Below are positions 24,624-34,590 of a stretch of 42,436 nt of DNA, piece by piece. Source of the stretch: Desulfuromonas sp. (lineage in GTDB: Bacteria; Desulfobacterota; Desulfuromonadia; Desulfuromonadales; BM501). Within the stretch, counting starts at the first letter, position 1; each line of letters opens with the position of its first letter. The stretch is from positions 20,076 through 62,511 of the forward strand of contig NZ_PKUB01000015.1 of NCBI RefSeq assembly GCF_002868845.1. The letters run 5' to 3'. A program made the position numbers and the translations under genes. The notes under the pieces are model-generated. The model did not search any database, was not told the DNA's origin, and worked only from the letters and a program-made list of their open reading frames with translations.

Positions 24624-24649
24624 CTGCGGCTCGTCTACGGATTGAACGC

Positions 24650-25966
24650 ATGAATATCATCGTCGTGGGGCTCAGTCACAAGACCGCCCCCGTGGAAATA
24701 CGCGAACGGGTGGCCTTTCCGCCTACCGCCATGGAAAAGCCCCTGCGCGAGCTGGCGGCCCTGCCTGCCATCAGCGAGGCGGTGATCGTCTCGACCTGCA
24801 ACCGGGTGGAGCTGTACGCCACCAGCCGGGACGCCGAGACGGGAGTGGTCCAGCTCAAGCGCTTTCTCGCCGAGCACCACTACATCCCCCTGGACGAGTT
24901 GGATGCACACCTCTACGAGGTCCGGGGGGAGGAGGCCATCCACCACGTGTTCCGGGTGGCCGCCAGCCTCGATTCCATGGTCATCGGAGAGCCCCAGATC
25001 CTGGGCCAGATCAAGACCGCCTACGGCTATGCCACCGAGTTCAAGACCGCCGGCCTGATCCTCAACCGCTTCCTGCACAAAGCCTTCTCCGTCGCCAAGC
25101 GGGTGCGCACCGAGACCAAGATCGCCAGCAACGCCGTCTCGGTCTCCTTCGCCGCGGTAGAGCTGTCCCGCAAAATCTTCGACACCATCGACGACAAGAC
25201 GGTCATGCTTATCGGCGCCGGAGAGATGTGCGAACTGGCGGCCCGCCACTTCGTCAACAACGGAGTGTCCAAGGTCCTGGTCACCAACCGCACCTTTGAG
25301 CGGGCCGAAAAGCTGGCCGAAGAGTTCCAGGGCCGGGCCATCGCCTTCGACGACTTCCCCGACCACCTCCACCAGGTCGACATCGTCCTCACCTCCACCG
25401 GAGCGCCCAACTTCATCCTCGGGCACAAGAAGGTGGAAGAGGTCATCCGCCAGCGCAAGAACAAGCCGATGTTCTTCATCGACATCGCCGTCCCCCGGGA
25501 TATCGACCCCAAGGTCAACAAAGTCCCCAACGTCTACCTCTACGACGTCGACGACCTGCAGGGGGTCGTCCAGGCCAACCTCAAGGAGCGCCACAAGGAG
25601 GCCAAGAAAGCCGAGGGGATCGTCGACCAGGAGATCGGCCAGTTCCACAAATGGCTGGCGAGCCTCGAGCTGAAGCCGACCATCGTCTCCCTGCGCCGCA
25701 AGATCGAAGAGATCCGCCGGGGCGAACTTGAAAAGACCTTCGCCAACCTCAAGGATCTGGACAAGAAGGAGAAAAAGGCGATCGAGGCGCTGACCTCGGC
25801 CATTATCAACAAAGTGCTGCACCGCCCCACGACCGTCCTCAAGCAGACCCAGAACGACGCCTCGGGGGACAGCTATGTCGATGCGGTGCGGGTGCTGTTC
25901 GACCTCGAACCCCCGCAGCCGGACGGGGAGGAGAAACCCCTCCCGGACCCTTCCGAAAAGCCTTAA
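24650..25966 (+). CDS. hemA: Glutamyl-tRNA reductase
   Basis: A 438-aa NADPH-dependent reductase of Glu-tRNA(Glu), first committed step of tetrapyrrole synthesis by the C5 pathway. Catalytic Cys50 in [24 protein letters not shown], Rossmann [23 protein letters not shown] and a C-terminal dimerisation helix are all present. ATG at 24650 begins [20 protein letters not shown] as in the family. The charged, Pro-rich tail (residues about 420-438) is longer than usual. hemL, which takes the product on, is not in the window. Confidence 0.97.
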   Translation: MNIIVVGLSHKTAPVEIRERVAFPPTAMEKPLRELAALPAISEAVIVSTCNRVELYATSRDAETGVVQLKRFLAEHHYIPLDELDAHLYEVRGEEAIHHVFRVAASLDSMVIGEPQILGQIKTAYGYATEFKTAGLILNRFLHKAFSVAKRVRTETKIASNAVSVSFAAVELSRKIFDTIDDKTVMLIGAGEMCELAARHFVNNGVSKVLVTNRTFERAEKLAEEFQGRAIAFDDFPDHLHQVDIVLTSTGAPNFILGHKKVEEVIRQRKNKPMFFIDIAVPRDIDPKVNKVPNVYLYDVDDLQGVVQANLKERHKEAKKAEGIVDQEIGQFHKWLASLELKPTIVSLRRKIEEIRRGELEKTFANLKDLDKKEKKAIEALTSAIINKVLHRPTTVLKQTQNDASGDSYVDAVRVLFDLEPPQPDGEEKPLPDPSEKP

Positions 25967-25984
25967 AAGGAGCCGAATATCATT

Positions 25985-26947
25985 ATGTCGAAGACAACCC
26001 TGCGCATAGGAACCCGCGCCAGCCAACTGGCCCTCTGGCAGGCCAACTGGGTCAAGTCCGAACTGGAAAATCGCCACCCCGGCCTGGAGGTGACCCTCAC
26101 CAAGATCAAGACCCAGGGCGACAAGATCCTCGACGTGCCCCTGGCGATGGTCGGCGGCAAGGGCCTGTTCGTCAAGGAGATCGAGGAGGCGATGCTGCGC
26201 GACGAGATCGACATCGCCGTGCACTCCATGAAGGACGTCCCGACGGTCTTCCCCGAGAGCCTGGCCCTGCGCTGCATCACCGAGCGGGAGGACTGCCGCG
26301 ACATCGTCATCCTGCGCCCCGGCGTGGCGAGCTGGAAGGACCTGCCCCAGGGCGCCCGGATCGGCACCAGCGCCCTGCGGCGCAAGGCCCAGCTGCTCCA
26401 CCTGCGCCCCGACCTGAAGATGATCGATATTCGCGGCAACGTCCAGACCCGGATCCGCAAGCTGACCGAGGACAACCTCGACGCGGTGATCCTGGCTGCG
26501 GCCGGCATGAAGCGGCTCGGCTTCGAAACCCAGGTCAGCGAATACCTGCCGGTCGGCATCTCCCTGCCGGCCATCGGCCAGGGGGCCCTCGGTCTGGAGA
26601 GCCGCATCGACGACGACGAGACCAACGCCCTGATCGACTTCTTCAACCACCCGGAAACCGACTGGGCGGTGCGCGGCGAGCGGGCCTTCCTCAAGCGCCT
26701 CGAGGGCGGCTGCCAGGTTCCCATCGCCTGCCACGGCACCGTGGCCGACGGCCAGCTCACCCTGACCGGCCTGGTGGCCGACTGCGACGGCGTCAAGCTC
26801 CTGAAAAAGAGCATCGCCGGCCCGGTCGAAGAGTGCGAAAAGCTCGGCACCTCGATTGCCGACGACCTGCTGATCCAAGGCGCCGGCAAGATCCTCAACG
26901 AGGTCTACCAGCACGAAACCTTCAACGTCGAGAAGGAAGACGTCTGA
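25985..26947 (+). CDS. hemC: Porphobilinogen deaminase (hydroxymethylbilane synthase)
   Basis: A 320-aa enzyme polymerising four porphobilinogens. Cofactor-binding Cys243 is in LEGGCQVPIACH, catalytic Asp in HSMKDVPT (residue 84), substrate-binding RIGTSALRRKAQLL and IRGNVQTRI. Length and motifs are normal. It is 18 bp after hemA. A GC-rich hairpin (26990-27020) separates it from cobA-hemD. Confidence 0.97.
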   Translation: MSKTTLRIGTRASQLALWQANWVKSELENRHPGLEVTLTKIKTQGDKILDVPLAMVGGKGLFVKEIEEAMLRDEIDIAVHSMKDVPTVFPESLALRCITEREDCRDIVILRPGVASWKDLPQGARIGTSALRRKAQLLHLRPDLKMIDIRGNVQTRIRKLTEDNLDAVILAAAGMKRLGFETQVSEYLPVGISLPAIGQGALGLESRIDDDETNALIDFFNHPETDWAVRGERAFLKRLEGGCQVPIACHGTVADGQLTLTGLVADCDGVKLLKKSIAGPVEECEKLGTSIADDLLIQGAGKILNEVYQHETFNVEKEDV

Positions 26948-26989
26948 GCTGCCTCAGGGCACGCCCGGAACGTCACCTTGCGGCTTGTC

Positions 26990-27020
26990 GCGGCCGGGGC
27001 GGAACCACCGTTCCGGCCGC
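26990..27020 (+). terminator. Hairpin between hemC and cobA-hemD (possible attenuator)
   Basis: GCGGCCGG (26990-26997) pairs with CCGGCCGC (27013-27020), with an inner GGAAC/GTTCC stem in the loop, followed by CTTTCTTT. It could reduce, not abolish, read-through into cobA-hemD. Confidence 0.4.
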
Positions 27021-27043
27021 CTTTCTTTGGGGATGAGGGGTTT

Positions 27044-28555
27044 TTGAAGGGAATTGTCTATCTGATCGGAGCCGGGCCCGGCGACCCGGGGCTGATGACC
27101 GTCAAGGGACTGGAGTGCCTGCGCCGCGCCGAGGTGGTGGTCTACGACTACCTGGCCAACCCGGCCTTTCTCGACGAGGCCCCCGAGGACGCCGAGCGGA
27201 TCTACGTCGGCAAGCGCAAGGGCAAGCACCACCGTCCCCAGGAGGAGATCACCCGCCTGCTGGTAGAGAAGGCCCGCCTTGGCAAGGTCGTGGCACGGCT
27301 CAAGGGGGGCGACCCCTACGTCTTCGGACGGGGCGGGGAGGAGGCCCACACCCTGCACCTGGAAGGCATCCCCTTCGAGGTCATCCCCGGGGTGACCGCC
27401 GGCTTCGCCGCCGCCGCCTACGCCGGCATCCCCCTGACCCACCGCGACTACACCACCAGCCTCGGCCTGGTCACAGGCCACGAGACCCCCGCCAAGAAGA
27501 TCTCCAGCATCGACTGGGACAGGCTCGCCACCGGGGTCGGAACCCTGGTCTTCTACATGGGCATGGCCAACCTGCCCCTGATCGTCGGGAAGCTGATGGC
27601 CCACGGCCGCTCACCCCAAACCCCCGTGGCGATCATCCGCTGGGCCACGACCCCCCACCAGAAGACCCTCGTCGCCACCCTGGGCACTGTCGAAGAGCGG
27701 GTCCACCAGGCCCAACTCAAGCCGCCGGCGGTGATCGTTGTCGGCGAAGTGGTCGGCCTACGCGAAAAACTGCGCTGGTTCGACAACCGCCCCCTGTTCG
27801 GCAAACGTATCCTCGTGACCCGCACCGCCGAGCAGGCAGGCAGCTTCACCAAACTGCTCGAGGCGCAGGGCGCCGAGGCCATCGCCTGCCCGGTAATCGC
27901 CATCGCCCCCCCGGCCGGCTGGGACGAACTGGACGGAGAAATCCGCGACCTGGGGAAGACCGACTTTCTGATCCTGACCTCGGCCAACGGCGTCGACGCC
28001 TTCTTTGCCCGCCTGGCCGTCGCCGGGCTCGACGTGCGGGCCCTCCACGGCGTACAGGTGGTCTCGGTCGGCCCGAAGACCTCTCAGACGATATCAGCCC
28101 GCGGCATCAGGCCCGATCTGGAGCCCGCCGAATTCCGGGCCGAAGCGGTTGTCGAGCTGCTGAAAAAAGAGGGCGTCTCCGGCAAGCGCGTTCTCTACCC
28201 CCGAGCCGAACTGGCCCGCAAGCTGATCCCGGCCGAGCTGGCCGCCGCCGGCGCCGACGTCCACGCCCCGGTCGCCTACCGCACCGTCCCGCCGGAAGGA
28301 GGGGGCGAGCGGATCCGCGACCTTCTCGCCGAGGGGGGCATCGACGCGGTGACCTTCACGTCCTCCTCCACGGTCGAGAACTTTCTCGACATGGTCGGCG
28401 AAGGCGCGCAGCGGCTGCTGGAGCGGGTGGATGTCTTTTCCATCGGCCCCCTGACCACCGCCACCGCCGAGCGCCGCGGCCTTTCGGTCTCCGCCCAGCC
28501 AGAGGCCTACACCCTGGAGGGGCTGATCGAGTCCATGGTAGAGTATTATCAATAA
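27044..28555 (+). CDS. cobA-hemD: Fused uroporphyrinogen-III C-methyltransferase / uroporphyrinogen-III synthase
   Basis: A 503-aa fusion. Residues about 1-240 are the SAM-dependent methyltransferase: VYLIGAGPGDPGLMTVKGLECL, RLKGGDPYVFGRGGEEA, VIPGVTAGFAAAAYAGIPLTHRD, FYMGMANL. Residues about 250-503 are uroporphyrinogen III synthase: GKRILVTRTAEQAGSFTKLLEAQGAEA, LILTSANGVDAFFARL, VLYPRAELARKLIP, VTFTSSSTVENFL. It closes the uroporphyrinogen ring and diverts product to precorrin-2, complementing the upstream dehydrogenase. I place the start at the TTG (27044), which gives the family N-terminus LKGIVYLIG and has GAGGGG 3 nt upstream. A TTG at 26978 is in frame but lies upstream of the hairpin. 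Confidence 0.94.
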   Translation: MKGIVYLIGAGPGDPGLMTVKGLECLRRAEVVVYDYLANPAFLDEAPEDAERIYVGKRKGKHHRPQEEITRLLVEKARLGKVVARLKGGDPYVFGRGGEEAHTLHLEGIPFEVIPGVTAGFAAAAYAGIPLTHRDYTTSLGLVTGHETPAKKISSIDWDRLATGVGTLVFYMGMANLPLIVGKLMAHGRSPQTPVAIIRWATTPHQKTLVATLGTVEERVHQAQLKPPAVIVVGEVVGLREKLRWFDNRPLFGKRILVTRTAEQAGSFTKLLEAQGAEAIACPVIAIAPPAGWDELDGEIRDLGKTDFLILTSANGVDAFFARLAVAGLDVRALHGVQVVSVGPKTSQTISARGIRPDLEPAEFRAEAVVELLKKEGVSGKRVLYPRAELARKLIPAELAAAGADVHAPVAYRTVPPEGGGERIRDLLAEGGIDAVTFTSSSTVENFLDMVGEGAQRLLERVDVFSIGPLTTATAERRGLSVSAQPEAYTLEGLIESMVEYYQ

Positions 28556-28606
28556 CCTGCCCTGTTCGGGCATGTGGAACCCCATCTTCAACGCAAGGAG
28601 TTGACC

Positions 28607-29581
28607 ATGTTTTTCCCCGAATTCCGTGCCCGCCGCCTGCGCCGCAACGAGACCATCCGCCGCATGGTGCGCGAGACCCACCTGCGGGTCGATGACCTCA
28701 TCTATCCCATGTTCAGCGCCTTCGGGAAGGACATCCGCAACGAGATCCCCTCCATGCCCGGCATCTACCAGCAATCGATCGAACACATCGTCGCCGAGGC
28801 CCGTGAGGTCTTCGAACTCGGCATCCCGGCGGTGATCCTGTTCGGCATCCCCGAGCACAAGGACCCCGTCGGCCAGGACGCCTACAGCGACACAGGAATC
28901 ATCCAGGAGACGATCCAGGCGATCAAGGAGGAGGTCCCCGGCCTGCTCGTGATCACCGACGTCTGCCTGTGCGAGTACACCGACCACGGCCACTGCGGCG
29001 TCATCAAGGACGGCGACGTGGACAACGACGAGACGCTCCGACTGCTCGCCGCCGAGGCCCTCTCCCACGCCCGAGCCGGGGCCGACATCGTCGCCCCGTC
29101 CGACATGATGGACGGACGGGTTGCGGCGATCCGCGAGATCCTCGACGCCAACGGCTTCGACCAGATCCCGGTCATGAGCTACGCCGTCAAGTATTCCAGC
29201 GCCTACTACGGGCCGTTCCGCGACGCCGCCGATTCGACCCCGCAGTTCGGCGACCGGCGCAGCTACCAGATGGACCCGGCCAACCGCATCGAGGCGTTTC
29301 GCGAAGCGGCCCTCGACGTCCAGGAATGCGCCGACTTCCTGATGGTCAAACCGGCCCTGGCCTACCTCGACATCCTGCGCGACATCAAGGAGCGCTTCGA
29401 CCTGCCCCTGGTCGCCTACAACGTCTCCGGAGAGTACTCGATGATCAAGGCCGCCGCCGAGAAGGGCTGGATCGACGGCGACCGGGTGATGATGGAGACC
29501 CTGATCGGCATGAAGCGAGCCGGCGCCGACCTGATCATCACCTACCACGCCAAGGAGGCGGCCCGGCTCCTGGCGTCCTAG
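28607..29581 (+). CDS. hemB: Delta-aminolevulinic acid dehydratase (porphobilinogen synthase)
   Basis: A 324-aa zinc-type enzyme condensing two ALA. The cysteine zinc site is present ([14 protein letters not shown]). The two active-site lysines are in [17 protein letters not shown] and [15 protein letters not shown] at 28607 has AAGGAG 7 nt upstream, and an in-frame GTG at 28574 is less likely. Last gene of the operon; a strong terminator starts 21 bp later. Confidence 0.97.
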   Translation: MFFPEFRARRLRRNETIRRMVRETHLRVDDLIYPMFSAFGKDIRNEIPSMPGIYQQSIEHIVAEAREVFELGIPAVILFGIPEHKDPVGQDAYSDTGIIQETIQAIKEEVPGLLVITDVCLCEYTDHGHCGVIKDGDVDNDETLRLLAAEALSHARAGADIVAPSDMMDGRVAAIREILDANGFDQIPVMSYAVKYSSAYYGPFRDAADSTPQFGDRRSYQMDPANRIEAFREAALDVQECADFLMVKPALAYLDILRDIKERFDLPLVAYNVSGEYSMIKAAAEKGWIDGDRVMMETLIGMKRAGADLIITYHAKEAARLLAS

Positions 29582-29602
29582 CCCTCTCCGCCCTGCTTCC
29601 AG

Positions 29603-29634
29603 AAGGGGGACCGTCGCCGTCGACGGTCCCCCTT
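29603..29634 (+). terminator. Intrinsic terminator of the hem operon
   Basis: AAGGGGGACCGTCG (29603-29616) and CGACGGTCCCCCTT (29621-29634) form a perfect 14-bp stem with a 4-nt loop, followed by TGGCGTTTTT. Confidence 0.88.
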
Positions 29635-29683
29635 TGGCGTTTTTGCAGTCTCCCGCCCCTTTTCGGCTCCCACCTTAACGATC

Positions 29684-29692
29684 TGTTATAAT
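29684..29692 (+). promoter_or_regulatory. Extended -10 promoter of the DUF2270-like gene
   Basis: TGTTATAAT combines a TGn extension with a consensus TATAAT (29687-29692), 27 bp before the ATG at 29719. No good -35 is present. Confidence 0.45.
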
Positions 29693-29718
29693 TGCCGAAA
29701 ACAACGTGGACAGCCGCC

Positions 29719-30399
29719 ATGCCGGAAGAGAAAACCCCACAGAAACTCACTCGCGCCGAGACCATCACCGCCCTGGCCCACTACTACCGGGCCGAGGTCC
29801 AGCGCAGCCTCGCCTGGCGCGAGCGCCTCGACCGCACCACCAACTGGGCGGTGGGGACCACCGCCGCCTTCCTCGGCTTCGGCTTCAGCCACCCCGAGTT
29901 CACCCACCCCTTCTTCGTCTTCGGCCTGGCCATCGTCTATATCCTGCTCTTCGTCGAGTCCCGCCGCTACCGATTTTTCGATGCCTACGAGTACCGGGTT
30001 CGCCTGTTGAATCAAAACTTCATCTACGGTATCCTTGCCGACGGCACCATGGCCGAGGAGGGAGGTCAGACCCACGACGCCTTCTGGCGCTCCGAACTCG
30101 CCTCGGACCTGCGCTACCCCCAGTACAAGATGGGCATGCGCAACGCCCTGGGACGGCGGCTTCAGGCGAACTACATCTTACTCTTCGCCGTGCTGCTCTC
30201 CGGCTGGCTGCTGAAGATCAAGGTTCACCCCCTCCCCGCCGAAAGCCTGGGCCAGTACCTGGAGCAGGCCTCCGTGGGAGGGCTTCCCGGGGCCCTGACC
30301 CTGATCGTCATGAGCCTCTTCGCCCTCCACCTCATCGTGCTGGTCCGGGTGGGGCGGCGCAGCGGAATGGGACAGGACATCCTTTTCCCCCAAAAGTGA
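29719..30399 (+). CDS. DUF2270-like integral membrane protein
   Basis: A 226-aa membrane protein of unknown function. The N-terminal 35 residues are polar (TRAETITALAHYYRAEVQRSLAWRERLD). Four hydrophobic segments follow at about 41-55 (NWAVGTTAAFLGFGF), 62-80 (FFVFGLAIVYILLFVE), 150-170 (NYILLFAVLLSGWLL) and 195-215. The central YRFFDAYEYRVRLLNQNFIYG with paired aromatic and basic residues is the recognisable feature of the DUF2270 family. ATG at 29719 is chosen over an upstream in-frame start because the promoter would overlap the latter. It lies 46 bp ahead of the M16 peptidase. Confidence 0.75.
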   Translation: MPEEKTPQKLTRAETITALAHYYRAEVQRSLAWRERLDRTTNWAVGTTAAFLGFGFSHPEFTHPFFVFGLAIVYILLFVESRRYRFFDAYEYRVRLLNQNFIYGILADGTMAEEGGQTHDAFWRSELASDLRYPQYKMGMRNALGRRLQANYILLFAVLLSGWLLKIKVHPLPAESLGQYLEQASVGGLPGALTLIVMSLFALHLIVLVRVGRRSGMGQDILFPQK

Positions 30400-30445
30400 C
30401 CCCGCCCTGCATCGTATTCTCACCCCGAAAACCGAAACAGAACCG

Positions 30446-31729
30446 ATGAGCGAATACTTCAGAGACACCCTCGGCAACGGCCTGCGGGTCATCACCGTTG
30501 AGATGCCCCACCTGCACAGCTGCGAAATGGCCTGCTACGTCGATGTGGGAAGCCGCCACGAAACCCCCGAACTGGCCGGCATCTGCCACTTCCTGGAGCA
30601 CATCCTGTTTCGCGGCACCGCGGACTATCCCGAAAGCTACCGGCTTGAAAGGGCCTTCGAAGCCCTCGGCGGAGCGGTCAACGCCTCGACCGACTCGGAG
30701 TGCACCTGCTTCCACTCCCGGCTCCATCCACGCCACGTCCGGGAGGGGGCGGCCCTGTTCGCGTCCATGCTGTGCCGCCCCCTTTTCTCCGAATTGGAAA
30801 TGGAGCGGCAAGTCATCATGGAGGAGGCCCTGGAAGAGCTCAACGAGCAGGGCGAGGACATCAGCCCCGACAACCTGTCCGCCCGCCTGCTCTGGCCCGG
30901 GCACCCCCTGAGCCTGCCGACCCTCGGCACCCGGGACTCCATCGCCCGAATCGGAGAGGAGGACCTGCGGCGCCACCACGCCGCCTTCTTCACCCCGGCC
31001 AGGACCGTTCTCGCCGTCGCCGGCAGGGTCTCCCGCAGCGACGTGGTGGCCGCGGCCGAATCGGCCTTCGGCGCCTGGGGGGCCGCCGCTGCCCACGAAA
31101 GCCCACCCGAGCCCCCCCCACAGCCCCCCGTCTCGCCGGCAACCTGCTGGGTCCGGGATTCGGACTCCCAGATCAACATGCAGCTCGCCTTTTCCCTGCC
31201 CGGCCGGGGCGACCCGCGCACCATCGACCTGCGGGTGCTGCGCTGGATCCTCTCCTGGGGGGGCGCCTCCCGGCTCATGCTGCGCCTGCGGGAAAAGCTG
31301 GGCCTGACCTACAGCGCCGATGCCAACCTCGCCCTCTTCGCCGACTGCGGCTGCCTGTCCATCGACATGGCCCTGGCCCCGGCCAAACTGGTCCCCGCGG
31401 TGAAGGAGACGATCGCCATCATCGAAGAGCTTCGGAATGAATTGGTGGGAAGCGAGGAACTGGAGGGAGTGGTGCAGGCTTTCCTCTTCGACCTGGACTT
31501 CAACCGCGACCATGTCGAGGCGGCCACGGCCCGTTTCGGGTGGGGCGAGATGGCGGCCTACCTGCGCACCTCCGAGCAGGACCGGCGGGAGGTAGCCGGG
31601 GTGACCCCGGAGAGGCTCCGGGAGACGGCCCGCGCCCTGCTCGGCCCGCAGCTGCGCAAGGCGGTCGTGGTCGGCCCCTACCGCCCGGAGGACCGGGACC
31701 GGGTGGAGCGCCTGCTGGCGGGCGACTGA
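30446..31729 (+). CDS. M16-family zinc peptidase
   Basis: A 427-aa inverzincin. The zinc motif HFLEH (His48, Glu51, His52) is intact in AGICHFLEHILFRGT, and the distal Glu lies in VIMEEALEELNEQ. The C-terminal M16 half contains the RLMLRLREKLGLTYSADANLALFADCG segment typical of processing-peptidase-like bacterial proteins. No signal peptide, so probably cytoplasmic. Pro-rich linker about residues 218-232. Convergent with the sigma54 activator, 29 bp apart. Confidence 0.93.
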   Translation: MSEYFRDTLGNGLRVITVEMPHLHSCEMACYVDVGSRHETPELAGICHFLEHILFRGTADYPESYRLERAFEALGGAVNASTDSECTCFHSRLHPRHVREGAALFASMLCRPLFSELEMERQVIMEEALEELNEQGEDISPDNLSARLLWPGHPLSLPTLGTRDSIARIGEEDLRRHHAAFFTPARTVLAVAGRVSRSDVVAAAESAFGAWGAAAAHESPPEPPPQPPVSPATCWVRDSDSQINMQLAFSLPGRGDPRTIDLRVLRWILSWGGASRLMLRLREKLGLTYSADANLALFADCGCLSIDMALAPAKLVPAVKETIAIIEELRNELVGSEELEGVVQAFLFDLDFNRDHVEAATARFGWGEMAAYLRTSEQDRREVAGVTPERLRETARALLGPQLRKAVVVGPYRPEDRDRVERLLAGD

Positions 31730-31758
31730 AACCCTGGGCCCCGACCGCCCCGGAAGGC

Positions 31759-34578
31759 TCAGCCGATCTTGATGGTCTTGTAGAGGAAGTTCTTGAACTT
31801 ATAAAAGGTCTTGCGCTCGAGCGGGTCGGCGCTCTTGGGGTCGCAGGCCCCGAGCAGCGACGCGATACGCGGCATGGTGCTCGCCCCGTGGGCCCGGGCC
31901 AATTCCACCACGGCCGCGACCACGTCGCGGGAAATGCGGCTCTCCGAGTAGGGCGCATGCACCCCGCTCCAGAAATCCCCCTCCCCGGCCTGAATGGCCC
32001 GGAAGATCTCCTCGGCGACCTGGTCGGTCAGGCGCTCTGCGGCTCCCTCCCGGGGCTGCGCATCATGCTCCCCGAAGGTATCGGCGATATCCTCCTCGGA
32101 AATCACGCGCCCCTTGCGAAAGAAGAGCGCCCTCAGCAGGATACTGCGCAACTCCCGAATGTTGCCGGTGTAGTGGTGGCGGGCCAGCAGGGCCTGGGCC
32201 TCCCGGCTGAGAACCGGGGCCTCGTCCTGCTCCTCGGGCGTCTTGTAAATCTGATAGAGCTTGCCCAGAAAATGGACCGCCAGGTCGGGAATGTCCTCGC
32301 GGCGGTGGTTCAGCGAGGGCACCTCGACGTGCAGTTCCGAGAGGCGGTGGTAGAGGTCCTCCCGGAAGCGACCCTCGGCGATCAGCTGACGCAGGTCCTT
32401 GTTGGTGGCGGCGATCACCAGAACCCTGGCATAGCGGGTGACGTTCTCCCCCAGGCGCACGAAGCCGCCGTTGTCCAGAAAACGCAGCAGCTGCACCTGG
32501 GTCTTGGGGTCGGCATCGCCGATCTCATCCAGGAAGACCACCCCCCCGTGGGCCTCTTCGAGGATCCCCTTGCGGTCGGTGTGGGCCCCGGTGAAGGCCC
32601 CCCGCTTGTGGCCGAACAGCTCCGAATATGTCAACTCGCCGCTGTAGGCGGCGATGTTGGTCTTCTTCACCGGCAACTCCCCCCGCGGGTTGACCTTGAC
32701 CCGGTACATCTCGTTGAGCCGCGAGAAGATGTTGTTGAACAGGAACTCCTTGCCGCTGCCGGTATCGCCCGTGATCAGGATCGAGGGCATGCCCACCGTC
32801 GTCTCCTGGGAGCCGACATGGCTCCACAGTGCGATCCGGTTGAAGATCGGGGGGCAGATGCGCTGGATGAATTCGACGACCTCGCTGGCCTTGGTCGAGT
32901 TGCCGATGATGTTGCCGAGCTTATAGGAGGAGATCTTCGGGTCCTTGTAGCCGACGTCCGAACGCAGGCGGTTGACCTCCCCGGTCAGCTTCTCGATGCG
33001 CTGCAGATCGGAGAGGTGGCGGGAGATCATCCGCTCGATGATCTGCAGGATGCGCTTGTGCTCGTCGGTGAAGAAATGGGGGCGCAGGCTGTCGAGGCAG
33101 ATCACGGCGATGACCTCCTCGTCGCAGACCACCGGGATGGCCAGCTCCCCCTTGACCACCTCGGTGATCTCCCGGTAAAAGCCGCCGGCGCCCTTCTCTC
33201 CGGCCGTGTCGGAGATCATCGCCGGGCGCCGGGTGTGAGCCGCGTAACCGGTCAGGCTGCGCTCTTTGGCGGGCAGCTCCTCCCCGCCGATGCGGATGGG
33301 AGGGATGTTCCGCTTCAGCCACTCCTTGCTCTTGGCCCCCACCAACTGCCCCTCGGCGTCCTCCACCACAAGCCAGCGCTCGCCGTCCCGCTCCTGGACG
33401 AGGGCGATGCTGCCGGTGTCGGCGCCGATGAGTTCCGTAGCCTTGGAGAGAATGCGGCCGAGAAACGGCTGCAGCCCCTCGAACTTCTCCTGCAACAGAT
33501 CGCTGATCTCGGCGAGGACCTGGATCTCGACGTGTTCCCCGCCGATCTCCTGGATGACCCGTTCAGCCATCTCGGCATGGGCCTCGAGCAGTCCCTTTTC
33601 GAAGTCGCTGAACCGGTAGGCCCCCCGAGTGTAGTAGTTGACCAGGCAGATCACCCGGCGGGTGCGGGGCTCGTAGCGCGGCACGACGTAGAGGGAGCGA
33701 AGGCCCAGCGTCTCCGTGATGTAACGCTTCTGCAGGTTCTCCCCGGGCAGATTGGAGATGTAGAGCGGTGAGAGCAGGGTCTCGTCGACGATGACCCCGG
33801 CACTGTTGATATAGCGCGACAACAGGGACGATCCTGGCTCAAGGTTGATCAGCTTCTGGCCCTCGTAGAGCCGCCTCGCCTCCTTCTCCTCCGAATAGGA
33901 GGCGAGAATCTGCAGCCCTTCCTCGCCGGCTCCCGGCGCCAGGGGGGAGGGGATCAGCACCGAGGCCAGGGTGACCTTGTCGATGAGGCGCACCGCCGAC
34001 TTGACCATGTAGAGGGCGGCCTCCTTCTTCTTGGCCTCGTCCACCCGGCGGGCGAGCACGATCTGCTGGTGGTACTTGCGGGCCTGATCGATGTGGGGAG
34101 CCACCTCCTTCAGGAAGGACTTCAGGACGTCGACCTGCTCCCCGCTGGGAAGCTGGCCCTTGCGGCCGCTGTCTACGCACAGCACCCCCATGGCCCGGCC
34201 CCGGCGGAGCAGGGGCAGGTGGTAGCTGGCGCGGATGGCGAAGCGCTCGGCCAAATCCAGGGCGAAGGGGCTGGAGAAGGAGATCACGTCATCGACCTGG
34301 GCCTCCTCCTGGTTGACGTAGACCCGGGAGACCAGGAATTCGGTCGTGTTGATAGGGAAGCTCTGCTCCCGGATGGCGTCGGCGAGCAGCCCCGAGGCCG
34401 CGGCGCACGAAAGGCTGCCGCTGGTGAGGTCCTCCAGGTAGACCCGGCAGCGGTTGCGCCGGGTAATGAGATTCACCGCATCGACCAGCACGTGGAGGAT
34501 ATCCTCCAGGTTTTCCTTGCCGTAGCTGCGGATCTTGCCGACCAGGCGGGAAAGGCTGGCTTCGATGGTTTTTTCCAT
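31759..34578 (-). CDS. GAF-domain sigma54-dependent activator (AAA+), atypical C-terminus
   Basis: A 939-aa regulator. Three GAF-like regions: about 25-165, 185-345 and 352-520. Then the AAA+ domain has Walker A GDTGSGKE (604-611), sigma54-contact loop GAFTGA (660-665), Walker B VFLDEIG (681-687), and FREDLYHRLSELHVEVPSL, YTGNIRELRSILLRA. These are the hallmarks of bacterial enhancer-binding proteins. The last 100 residues lack an obvious Fis-type helix-turn-helix; instead there is a domain ending RKTFYKFKNFLYKTIKIG. It may bind DNA differently or not at all. Start ATG at 34578 after GGGGGCG. It has a strong sigma70 promoter with a palindrome between the -10 box and the start (34591-34609). 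Confidence 0.92.
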   Translation of the reverse strand: MEKTIEASLSRLVGKIRSYGKENLEDILHVLVDAVNLITRRNRCRVYLEDLTSGSLSCAAASGLLADAIREQSFPINTTEFLVSRVYVNQEEAQVDDVISFSSPFALDLAERFAIRASYHLPLLRRGRAMGVLCVDSGRKGQLPSGEQVDVLKSFLKEVAPHIDQARKYHQQIVLARRVDEAKKKEAALYMVKSAVRLIDKVTLASVLIPSPLAPGAGEEGLQILASYSEEKEARRLYEGQKLINLEPGSSLLSRYINSAGVIVDETLLSPLYISNLPGENLQKRYITETLGLRSLYVVPRYEPRTRRVICLVNYYTRGAYRFSDFEKGLLEAHAEMAERVIQEIGGEHVEIQVLAEISDLLQEKFEGLQPFLGRILSKATELIGADTGSIALVQERDGERWLVVEDAEGQLVGAKSKEWLKRNIPPIRIGGEELPAKERSLTGYAAHTRRPAMISDTAGEKGAGGFYREITEVVKGELAIPVVCDEEVIAVICLDSLRPHFFTDEHKRILQIIERMISRHLSDLQRIEKLTGEVNRLRSDVGYKDPKISSYKLGNIIGNSTKASEVVEFIQRICPPIFNRIALWSHVGSQETTVGMPSILITGDTGSGKEFLFNNIFSRLNEMYRVKVNPRGELPVKKTNIAAYSGELTYSELFGHKRGAFTGAHTDRKGILEEAHGGVVFLDEIGDADPKTQVQLLRFLDNGGFVRLGENVTRYARVLVIAATNKDLRQLIAEGRFREDLYHRLSELHVEVPSLNHRREDIPDLAVHFLGKLYQIYKTPEEQDEAPVLSREAQALLARHHYTGNIRELRSILLRALFFRKGRVISEEDIADTFGEHDAQPREGAAERLTDQVAEEIFRAIQAGEGDFWSGVHAPYSESRISRDVVAAVVELARAHGASTMPRIASLLGACDPKSADPLERKTFYKFKNFLYKTIKIG

Positions 34579-34590
34579 AACGCCCCCAAG

